From assembly GCA_017455065.1 (NCBI GenBank), contig JAFTBU010000010.1, positions 95,028-159,027 on the forward strand: a DNA stretch of 64,000 nucleotides, written 5' to 3'. The DNA comes from Bacteroidales bacterium. GTDB lineage: Bacteria > Bacteroidota > Bacteroidia > Bacteroidales > UBA932. Below are positions 1 through 6,820 of this stretch, piece by piece (within the stretch, counting starts at the first letter, position 1; each line of letters starts with the position of its first letter). A program made the position numbers and the translations under genes. The notes beneath the pieces are model-generated. The model made no database searches. It worked only from the letters and a program-made list of their open reading frames with translations, and was not told the DNA's origin.

Positions 1-11
1 GGAGCTCTCCG

Positions 12-725
12 TCAAGAAGCATCTTTGATCCCTTTCCAGCTGTCCGGTACCGGCGCAGTGACCACCATTTCTTCTCCTTTCACGGGGTGTACGAACCGTA
101 TCTCGCGGGAATGCAGGCAGATGCCTCCGTCGGGATTGGATCTCGGAGCCCCGTATTTCAGATCCCCTTTGATGACGCAGCCCATGTGGCTGAGCTGGCA
201 GCGTATCTGATGGTGCCTGCCTGTCAGCAGTTCCACTTCCAGCAGGTGATAACGCTCAGTGGAGTACAGATACCGGTAATTCAGCTTAGCCAGCTTGGCT
301 CCGGGAGTGCCTTCCCTGACCACATAGGATTTGTTCTGCTTTTCGTTGCGCCCCAGCCAGTCTTCCAGATGCCCCTCGTCCCGGGCGGGTCTGCCGCAGC
401 ACAGCGCCCAGTAGGTCTTGTGCACGTTGGAGTCGCGGAACATGGCTCCCAGCCTCTCCAGCGCTTTGGATGTCTTGGCCAGGATGCAAATGCCGCTCAC
501 CGGGCGGTCGAGTCTGTGGGGGATTCCGAGAAAAACCTTCCCGGGTTTGGCGTCCCTCATGGCGATGAAGGCCTTGTAGCTCTCGGCGAGGCACTCGTCC
601 CCAGTCTTGTCTCCCTGGGTGATTTCCCCGACTTTCTTGTTGACCACCAGCAGATGGTTGTCTTCGTACAGTATCCTGGATGCCAGGTCGTCGTATTCGC
701 TCTGTGTCAGTGTGCGGTATTCCAT
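12..725 (-). CDS. RluA-family pseudouridine synthase
   Basis: Predicted to isomerise uridine to pseudouridine in rRNA or tRNA. The 237-residue protein has the RluA signature HRLDRPVSG at residues 70-78; Asp73 is the expected catalytic aspartate. The frame stays open for 40 codons upstream, but the ATG at 725 is chosen because a TATCTTTG -7 box at 730-737 lies only 4 bases before it and because family similarity begins here. There is no obvious N-terminal S4 domain, so it resembles the short RluA/RluC-like forms. The RNA target cannot be told from sequence. It is divergent from dnaK. Confidence 0.85.
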   Translation of the reverse strand: MEYRTLTQSEYDDLASRILYEDNHLLVVNKKVGEITQGDKTGDECLAESYKAFIAMRDAKPGKVFLGIPHRLDRPVSGICILAKTSKALERLGAMFRDSNVHKTYWALCCGRPARDEGHLEDWLGRNEKQNKSYVVREGTPGAKLAKLNYRYLYSTERYHLLEVELLTGRHHQIRCQLSHMGCVIKGDLKYGAPRSNPDGGICLHSREIRFVHPVKGEEMVVTAPVPDSWKGIKDAS

Positions 726-729
726 ATGG

Positions 730-737
730 CAAAGATA
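730..737 (-). promoter_or_regulatory. -7 promoter box of the pseudouridine synthase gene
   Basis: The minus strand reads TATCTTTG, an exact match to the Bacteroidota -7 consensus TAnnTTTG, 4 bases before the ATG at 725. Transcription would start at or next to the start codon. No clear -33 TTTG was found at the usual 20-base spacing. Confidence 0.55.
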
Positions 738-768
738 GCAATTCCTGCGGTACGGCGTTCCGGGAGTG

Positions 769-781
769 TGACAAATTGTCA
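769..781. promoter_or_regulatory. Palindromic operator candidate TGACAA-A-TTGTCA
   Basis: A perfect 6+6 inverted repeat with one central base lies between the divergent pseudouridine synthase gene and dnaK. A near-identical, longer palindrome lies between htpG and the gene at 61770 (61733-61747). Two sites of this form, each next to a major chaperone gene, suggest a shared transcription factor. It is not the HrcA/CIRCE element. Function is inferred. Confidence 0.4.
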
Positions 782-871
782 GAATCAGGGCAGTGGCAGG
801 AGTTTTGATGTATCCCTTTCGCCGCCAGGCAGGCGGCATCATCATACGAATAACAATAAAAAACAGATATT

Positions 872-2794
872 ATGGGAAAAATTATCGGAATCGACCTCGG
901 AACCACAAATTCCTGCGTCGCAGTCATGGAAGGCAATCAGCCTACCGTCATCATCAATGACGAGGGTGCACGTACCACCCCGTCCGTAGTCGCTTTCACC
1001 GACAGCGGTGAGCGCAAAGTCGGCAGCCCGGCAAAGCGTCAGGCTATCACCAACCCCAACAACACCGTGTTCTCCATCAAGAGGTTCATGGGTGAGACTT
1101 ATGACCAGGTCACCAAGGAAGTGGCCCGCGTACCTTACAAAGTCGTCCGCGGAGACAACAACACTCCCCGCGTGGACATCAGCGGCAAACTCTATTCTCC
1201 TCAGGAGATTTCGGCTATCATACTCCAGAAGATGAAGAAGACGGCTGAGGACTATCTACGTCAGCCTGTCACCGAGGCGGTCATCACCGTCCCCGCATAC
1301 TTCTCCGACAGCCAGCGTCAGGCCACCAAGGAGGCCGGCAAGATCGCAGGACTCGATGTCAAGCGTATCATCAACGAGCCTACCGCAGCTGCTCTTGCAT
1401 ATGGTCTGGACAAGAAGAACAAGAATATGAAAGTCGCGGTCTATGACCTCGGCGGCGGTACCTTCGATATCTCCATCCTCGAACTCGGCGACGGAGTCTT
1501 CGAAGTGAAATCCACCAACGGTGACACCCACCTCGGAGGTGACGATTTCGACCAGGTCATCATCGACTGGCTCGCAAGCGAGTTCGCTTCCGAGAACGGC
1601 GGCATGGACCTCAAGAAAGACCCTATGGCTCTCCAGAGACTCAAGGAGGCTGCCGAGAAGGCCAAGATCGAGCTTTCCAACCAGACTTCCACGGAGATCA
1701 ACCTGCCTTATATCACTGCAGTGGACGGCATGCCCAAGCATCTCGTCAAGACCCTCACCAGGGCCAAGTTCGAAGGCCTGTGCGACGATCTGTTCCGCAG
1801 GAGCATCGAGCCTTGCCGCAAGGCTCTCGAGGATGCCAAGCTGACCGCTTCCCAGATAGACGAGGTCTTGCTCGTCGGTGGATCCACCCGTATCCCCAAG
1901 GTTCAGCAGCTCGTCAAGGAGTTCTTCGGCAAAGAGCCCAACCGCAGCGTCAATCCCGATGAGGTCGTCGCTATCGGCGCTTCCATCCAGGGCGGTGTGC
2001 TCGCAGGTGATGTCAAGGATGTCCTCCTGCTCGATGTCACCCCTCTGAGCCTCGGTATCGAGACCCTCGGCGGCGTGATGACCAAGCTCATCGAGTCCAA
2101 TACCACCATCCCTGTGCACAAGGAGCAGGTGTTCTCCACCGCAGCTGACAACCAGCCTTCCGTCGAGATCCGCGTCCTCCAGGGCGAGCGTCCCATGGCC
2201 AAGGACAACAAGCAGATCGGTATCTTCCATCTGGACGGTATCGCTCCCGCACCCCGCGGCATACCTCAGATCGAAGTTTCCTTCGATATCGATACCAACG
2301 GTATCCTCTCCGTGTCCGCAAAGGACAAGTCCACCGGCAAGGAGCAGCACATCCGCATCGAGGCTTCTTCCGGCCTGAGCGACGCCGAGATCCAGAGGAT
2401 GCGTGACGAGGCCAAGGCCAATGAGGAAGCCGACAAGGCCGAGAAGGAGAGGGTCGACAAGATCAACAACGCCGATGCCATGGTCTTCCAGACCGAGAAG
2501 AATCTCAAGGACTACGGCGACAAGCTTCCTGCCGACAAGAAGGGCGCCATCGAGTCCGCCTGCGCAGAACTCAAGAAGGCTGTCGAGGCCAAGGACATCG
2601 CTTCCATCGAGAAGTACAACGCCGAACTCGAGGCTGCATGGCATGCCGCTTCCGAGGATATGGCCAAGGCTGCCCAGGGTGGACAGCAGGGCGGCCCTCA
2701 GGGCGGTGGCTTCAACCCTGGTGCAGGCCCTCAGGGCGGTCCTCAGCCGGATTACGGCGGACAGGGCAACGACAACACTCCCGACGAACAGTAA
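872..2794 (+). CDS. dnaK: Molecular chaperone DnaK (Hsp70)
   Basis: ATP-dependent cytosolic Hsp70 that folds and remodels proteins with DnaJ and GrpE. The 640 residues are full length. The N-terminal ATPase domain carries [12 protein letters not shown], the AVITVPAYF and DLGGGTFD phosphate loops and the VGGSTRIP segment. The substrate-binding domain and helical lid follow, and the tail is rich in Gly, Gln and Pro, as usual. No dnaJ or grpE adjoins it. The next gene begins 12 bases downstream and may be cotranscribed. No convincing -7 box was found close to the ATG; the palindrome at 769-781 is about 90 bases upstream. Confidence 0.98.
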   Translation: MGKIIGIDLGTTNSCVAVMEGNQPTVIINDEGARTTPSVVAFTDSGERKVGSPAKRQAITNPNNTVFSIKRFMGETYDQVTKEVARVPYKVVRGDNNTPRVDISGKLYSPQEISAIILQKMKKTAEDYLRQPVTEAVITVPAYFSDSQRQATKEAGKIAGLDVKRIINEPTAAALAYGLDKKNKNMKVAVYDLGGGTFDISILELGDGVFEVKSTNGDTHLGGDDFDQVIIDWLASEFASENGGMDLKKDPMALQRLKEAAEKAKIELSNQTSTEINLPYITAVDGMPKHLVKTLTRAKFEGLCDDLFRRSIEPCRKALEDAKLTASQIDEVLLVGGSTRIPKVQQLVKEFFGKEPNRSVNPDEVVAIGASIQGGVLAGDVKDVLLLDVTPLSLGIETLGGVMTKLIESNTTIPVHKEQVFSTAADNQPSVEIRVLQGERPMAKDNKQIGIFHLDGIAPAPRGIPQIEVSFDIDTNGILSVSAKDKSTGKEQHIRIEASSGLSDAEIQRMRDEAKANEEADKAEKERVDKINNADAMVFQTEKNLKDYGDKLPADKKGAIESACAELKKAVEAKDIASIEKYNAELEAAWHAASEDMAKAAQGGQQGGPQGGGFNPGAGPQGGPQPDYGGQGNDNTPDEQ

Positions 2795-2806
2795 TACTCC
2801 GGTGAT

Positions 2807-3358
2807 ATGAAAAGATTGATTTTACCTGCGCTCGCACTGCTGTGTGCGGTGGCCTGCGCCCCCAAGCAGAAGGCTTACCTCTGGAATGCCGAGAATGCCA
2901 TTCTCAATGAGGAAGTGTATGCCCAGCAGTACGCCTTGAACAAGGCTGAATGGGACGCCGCCTTCGAGTTCCTCGCCGACCCCAAGTCTGCGGAACTCCC
3001 GGCCGGCACCTACAACCTCACGGACCGCACTTATGCCAAGGTGCAGATTGCGGACACCCGTACCGCCCAGAATTTCGAGGCACACCGCAGGGGGATCGAC
3101 CTTTTCTACATCGTGGAGGGTGAGGAGCTGGTGAATACCTGCGACCCTTCGGAGATGACCGAGCCGGTCGCGGAGTACAATGAGACCAAGGATGTGATCC
3201 TGTTCAAGAGTTCGTCCAATCCGCAGAGGCATGTGGTGACCAAGGGCAAGTACATCGTGCTCTTCCCTTGCGACGCCCACCAGCCGATGCTCGCTCCCGA
3301 CGGCGTACCCGCTCCCATCCACAAGATAGTGGTGAAGCTGCCTTACACGCAGCCATAA
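2807..3358 (+). CDS. YhcH/YjgK/YiaL (DUF386) family lipoprotein
   Basis: A 183-residue protein of the EbgC/NanQ family, small cupin-like proteins that act on sugar anomers such as sialic acid or serve as a beta-galactosidase subunit. Family features seen are an E.HR..IDL segment, the YIVEGEE motif and the late FPCDAHQPM motif, whose acidic and histidine residues bind metal. Most family members are cytosolic and about 150 residues long. This one starts with a lipoprotein-like signal (AVAC at residues 13-16), which predicts attachment to a membrane facing the periplasm. It follows dnaK by 12 bases and ends before a terminator. The actual sugar substrate is unknown. Confidence 0.8.
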   Translation: MKRLILPALALLCAVACAPKQKAYLWNAENAILNEEVYAQQYALNKAEWDAAFEFLADPKSAELPAGTYNLTDRTYAKVQIADTRTAQNFEAHRRGIDLFYIVEGEELVNTCDPSEMTEPVAEYNETKDVILFKSSSNPQRHVVTKGKYIVLFPCDAHQPMLAPDGVPAPIHKIVVKLPYTQP

Positions 3359-3381
3359 TAAATAGCTACGAATGTTAACGG

Positions 3382-3413
3382 GTCGGCATGATTTATTTTG
3401 CCGACTCTTTTTT
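3382..3413 (+). terminator. Rho-independent terminator after the DUF386 lipoprotein gene
   Basis: A 7-bp stem (GTCGGCA at 3382-3388 with TGCCGAC at 3399-3405) and a 10-base loop are followed at once by a T-rich tract. It would end the dnaK-DUF386 transcript. Confidence 0.8.
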
Positions 3414-3459
3414 TTATATATATTTAGCATTGTAGTACCATTCATTAACAATTAATACA

Positions 3460-4542
3460 ATGAAAAAGATCTTCCACGTGTTTGTGGCCATGCTGTTCGT
3501 GTTGTCATGTCAGCCACGTGTCAGATTTGCCTTTGACGACATCGAATACATAACATCATTCGGATCGGATGAAAGATATCTCCCGACACATACGCGGTCG
3601 GTCATCGATCTCGGGATTGACGGTATCAGCTCATTCAAGATATATGGGCCGTATCTCATAGTCTCATCAAAAGATGACAAAGGCCAGATCAAGGTGCTGG
3701 ACAAAAACGCCCCTTACACTCTGCTCGGAAGTTTCTTCCCGAAAGGCAATGGCCCGGGGGAGCTTATCTATCCCGTACCCGCCGGCACATTCCAGTATCA
3801 GACCGGTGAAGACGGTACAGTTTGCGCCGAGTTCAGCGACGGCACAGGAAAGATCATAAGGTTCAATATAACTGAATCTGTCTGCGAGGGCCGTACTGTG
3901 ACGGAAAAGGTGAGCGATGCCGGCAGATTGACTTTCGAGACAGTCGATTTGGGTGAGGATGGCATTTTCTACAAAGAGATGTCTTCGGAGCGTGATGCCC
4001 AGATCCGCTTCATCGTAAGGGACGGGGAGAAGATAGTCACCCGAAGCATGGAAAAACTCAATGCCCCGATAATCCGGAACAAGGTTGACGATGGGACACG
4101 CTTCAACGTACTTTCCGGGCAGGTGTTCTACAACCCCCGCGTCAAGCGCTTTGCTGAGACGCTGGGAGAGATCAATGCCGTGCACATGTATTCGCTCGAT
4201 GATTCCTTTGCGAAGACGTTCTGTTTCGGAGACAAACTGTATGACTTCAATGAAATAGCCGACAGGGACTTTGCCAACCGGCCCGTCACCTGTGTCTCTT
4301 CCCGGGCCTATGATGATTTCCTGGTTGTCCTGTATCTGGATGGCGTGACGGAAAGGGAATTTCAAACCGATCCGTCGTGGCGTCCTTCGCTGCTCTTGAT
4401 ACTGTGGGACGGAAGCGAAGTAAGGAAGCTGAATATTCCGGACAGGGTGGACAGCTTCGACGTGGATTTTGAAACTCTCCATATCTTCGCCTTCGATTCG
4501 GATTCCGAGACAATGTACATCTATGATGCGTCCGATGTATAG
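3460..4542 (+). CDS. 6-bladed beta-propeller lipoprotein
   Basis: A 360-residue secreted protein. The N-terminus has a signal peptide ending in a lipobox-like SCQ at residues 16-18. The body lacks enzyme motifs but shows the repeated short-strand pattern of the Bacteroidota 6-bladed propeller (BF3164-like) lipoproteins, including the characteristic KGNGPGE segment near residue 99. Such proteins are common in multiple copies in Bacteroidales and have no established activity; a binding or sensing role is an inference. It stands alone, between a terminator upstream and convergent fba downstream. Similar proteins occur at 25565 and 28115. Confidence 0.7.
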   Translation: MKKIFHVFVAMLFVLSCQPRVRFAFDDIEYITSFGSDERYLPTHTRSVIDLGIDGISSFKIYGPYLIVSSKDDKGQIKVLDKNAPYTLLGSFFPKGNGPGELIYPVPAGTFQYQTGEDGTVCAEFSDGTGKIIRFNITESVCEGRTVTEKVSDAGRLTFETVDLGEDGIFYKEMSSERDAQIRFIVRDGEKIVTRSMEKLNAPIIRNKVDDGTRFNVLSGQVFYNPRVKRFAETLGEINAVHMYSLDDSFAKTFCFGDKLYDFNEIADRDFANRPVTCVSSRAYDDFLVVLYLDGVTEREFQTDPSWRPSLLLILWDGSEVRKLNIPDRVDSFDVDFETLHIFAFDSDSETMYIYDASDV

Positions 4543-4551
4543 TTCTGACAC

Positions 4552-4591
4552 AAAAAAAGGAAGTGACCTGTAATTACTTACGGGTCACTTC
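4552..4591 (-). terminator. Rho-independent terminator of fba
   Basis: Read on the minus strand, a 9-bp stem (4583-4591 with 4560-4568) is followed by seven T residues at 4558-4552. It lies just past the fba stop codon and may also block read-through from the convergent lipoprotein gene. Confidence 0.8.
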
Positions 4592-4617
4592 TGTATGTTA
4601 TGCCTGTGCGGAAGGAA

Positions 4618-5619
4618 CTACTCGGCCTTTCCGTCGGAACCGAGGACATTGATGATCTTGTGAATGTACATCTCCTTCATCGCATCGCGGGCGGGCTTCA
4701 GATACTGGCGGGGATCGAAGTGGCTGGGATTCTCAGCAAGATGCTTGCGGATGGCGCCGGTCATGGCCAGACGGGAGTCGGAGTCGATGTTGATCTTGCA
4801 GACAGCGCTCTTGGCGGCCTCGCGGAGCTGCTCCTCGGGGATACCGATAGCGTTGGGCAGATTGCCACCGTACTTGTTGCACATATCCACATACTCCTGG
4901 GGAACTGAAGAGGATCCGTGGAGGACGATGGGGAAGCCGGGGAGCTTCTTCTCGATCTCATGCAGCACGTCGAATGCGAGCGGCGGAGGTACGAGCTTGC
5001 CGGTCTGGGGATCTACGGTGCACTGCTCGGGCTTGAACTTGTAAGCGCCGTGGGAAGTACCGACGGAGATGGCGAGGGAGTCGCAACCGGAACGGGTGGA
5101 GAACTCGATGACCTCCTCGGGACGGGTATAGTGGGACTTCTCTGAAGCGACATCATCCTCGACACCTGCGAGGACTCCGAGCTCAGCCTCCACGGTCACA
5201 TCATATTTGTGAGCGTAGTCGGCGACTTTCTTGGAGATCTCGATGTTCTCCTCGAAAGGCTTGGAAGAAGCGTCGATCATCACGGAAGAGAAACCCATGT
5301 CGATGCAATCCTTGCAAAGCTCATAGGAATCACCATGGTCGAGATGGAGGACGATTTGGGGATGCTCCCATCCGAGCTCCTTGGCATATGCCACTGCGCC
5401 TTCAGCCATGTACCTCAGAAGAGTGGAGTTGGCGTAGTTGCGGGCTCCCTTGGAAACCTGGAGGATCACAGGGGACTTGGTCTCCGCTGCAGCCATGATG
5501 ATGGCCTGGAGCTGCTCCATGTTGTTGAAATTGAAGGCGGGGATTGCATATCCTCCCTTGACGGCCTTTGCAAACATCTCACGGGTGTTGACGAGGCCCA
5601 AATCTTTGTAAGAAATCAT
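4618..5619 (-). CDS. fba: Class II fructose-bisphosphate aldolase
   Basis: Cleaves fructose 1,6-bisphosphate to glyceraldehyde 3-phosphate and dihydroxyacetone phosphate in glycolysis, and runs the reverse step in gluconeogenesis. The 333-residue protein has class II features: a zinc-binding HLDHGDS segment, the VEAELGVLAG segment, the SVGTSHGAYK loop and VLHGSSSVP near the C-terminus, with KINIDSDSR following. It has its own terminator downstream. Upstream it shares a completely symmetrical promoter region with gmk, although these genes have unrelated functions. The 40 bases between its -7 box and the ATG make this the long-leader member of the pair. Confidence 0.95.
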   Translation of the reverse strand: MISYKDLGLVNTREMFAKAVKGGYAIPAFNFNNMEQLQAIIMAAAETKSPVILQVSKGARNYANSTLLRYMAEGAVAYAKELGWEHPQIVLHLDHGDSYELCKDCIDMGFSSVMIDASSKPFEENIEISKKVADYAHKYDVTVEAELGVLAGVEDDVASEKSHYTRPEEVIEFSTRSGCDSLAISVGTSHGAYKFKPEQCTVDPQTGKLVPPPLAFDVLHEIEKKLPGFPIVLHGSSSVPQEYVDMCNKYGGNLPNAIGIPEEQLREAAKSAVCKINIDSDSRLAMTGAIRKHLAENPSHFDPRQYLKPARDAMKEMYIHKIINVLGSDGKAE

Positions 5620-5659
5620 TTTAAGAAATATTTAATCAACAATAATTTCGTGCGGAGTG

Positions 5660-5677
5660 CAAAAATAATTATTTTTG
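5660..5677. promoter_or_regulatory. Palindromic divergent promoter of fba and gmk
   Basis: The 18 bases from C5660 to G5677 form a perfect palindrome that reads TATTTTTG, a -7 box, outward on both strands: 5660-5667 for fba (minus) and 5670-5677 for gmk (plus). The two boxes are 2 bases apart, so RNA polymerase should not be able to hold both at once. The gmk ATG follows its box by 8 bases. Confidence 0.6.
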
Positions 5678-5685
5678 TGTGATTT

Positions 5686-6261
5686 ATGAAGAAAATGAAG
5701 GGCAAAGTAATCATATTCTCAGCTCCTTCCGGTTCCGGGAAGAGCACGATTGTCAGGCACATACTCGAGCTCTACCCTGACATGGAGTTTTCCGTTTCCG
5801 CGACCTCCCGCCCTCCCAGGGGAGAGGAAGTCCACGGAAGGGAGTATTACTTCATTTCCAACGAAGAATTCTCCCGCAGAGTGGAGGCCGGCGAGTTCGT
5901 CGAATGGGAGCAGGTCTATGCAGGCCGCTGCTACGGCACCCTGAAGAGCGAGATAGAGCGTATCTGGGCCAAGGGCCACGTGGTGATCTTCGACGTGGAT
6001 GTCAAGGGCGGAGTCAATCTCAAGAACTATTTCGGGGACGATGCCTTCTCAGTCTTCATCAAGGCACCCAGCATCGAAGAACTCCGTCGCCGCCTGGTGC
6101 TCCGCGGCACCGACACCCCCGAGGCCATAGAGGAGAGGGTGGCGAAAGCTTCCGAGGAGATGACCTGGCAGGACAAGTTCGACTTCGTGCTTGTCAATGA
6201 CGACCTGCAGACCGCTTACGCAGAGGCTGAAAAGGCAGTCGCCGCTTTCCTGGGAAAATGA
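5686..6261 (+). CDS. gmk: Guanylate kinase
   Basis: Phosphorylates GMP to GDP with ATP. The 191-residue length is normal. The P-loop APSGSGKST is at residues 13-21, followed by the GMP-binding SATSRPPRGEE and GREYYFIS segments and by FDVDVKGG. A second in-frame ATG at 5695 is an equally possible start, because the first lies only 8 bases after the -7 box. It overlaps nadD by four bases (ATGA), so the two are translationally coupled. Confidence 0.95.
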   Translation: MKKMKGKVIIFSAPSGSGKSTIVRHILELYPDMEFSVSATSRPPRGEEVHGREYYFISNEEFSRRVEAGEFVEWEQVYAGRCYGTLKSEIERIWAKGHVVIFDVDVKGGVNLKNYFGDDAFSVFIKAPSIEELRRRLVLRGTDTPEAIEERVAKASEEMTWQDKFDFVLVNDDLQTAYAEAEKAVAAFLGK

Positions 6262-6815
6262 GAATCGCCGTCTATACCGGTACCTTCAACCCCCTGCATA
6301 TAGGCCACCAGGCCATTATGGAGCGCCTCACTGACAGCGGCGCCTTCGATATGGTGTACCTCGTCGTATCGGCGCAGAGCCCTTTCAAAGGGGCCGAGCA
6401 TGTCAAGAGCGCCCGCTCCCGCTACCGCAAGGCCGTCGCAGCCCTCCGCCGCCATCCCGGGATCATGGCCCGGGCCGATGACATCGAACTCCGCATGGAG
6501 CCCCCTTCCTATACGATAAGGACCCTTGACGCCCTCCGCGAGAGGGAGCCCGGAAACAGTTTCACTCTGGTGATGGGCGCTGACAATCTGGCCGGAATCA
6601 GCGGCTGGAGGGATTATAAAAGGATACTTTCAGAATACGGGGTGGTGGTGTATCCCCGCCGGGGCTATGATACGGAGCAGATTGCTGCCCGCCTGCACGC
6701 CGAAAATCCGGATTACAGGATTTCCCTGCTGGACGCCCCCATGGTGGACATCTCCTCGACCCGCATACGTGAAGCCGTGGCCCGGGGAGAGGATATGTCT
6801 GAGTATCTGATGTAG
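6258..6815 (+). CDS. nadD: Nicotinate-nucleotide adenylyltransferase
   Basis: Transfers AMP from ATP to nicotinate mononucleotide, giving deamido-NAD in NAD synthesis. The 185-residue protein has the nucleotidyltransferase motif GTFNPLHIGH at residues 8-17, VMGADNLAG in the middle and the ISSTRIR signature close to the C-terminus. It is cotranscribed with gmk through an ATGA overlap. It converges with the regulator gene that ends 5 bases beyond its stop; no terminator is visible between them. Confidence 0.93.
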   Translation: MRIAVYTGTFNPLHIGHQAIMERLTDSGAFDMVYLVVSAQSPFKGAEHVKSARSRYRKAVAALRRHPGIMARADDIELRMEPPSYTIRTLDALREREPGNSFTLVMGADNLAGISGWRDYKRILSEYGVVVYPRRGYDTEQIAARLHAENPDYRISLLDAPMVDISSTRIREAVARGEDMSEYLM

Positions 6816-6820
6816 CCGCC

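Noticed and set aside
782-871. CIRCE (HrcA) element upstream of dnaK.
   Set aside because: No TTAGCACTC-N9-GAGTGCTAA or close variant was found in this interval; only the shorter palindrome at 769-781 is present.
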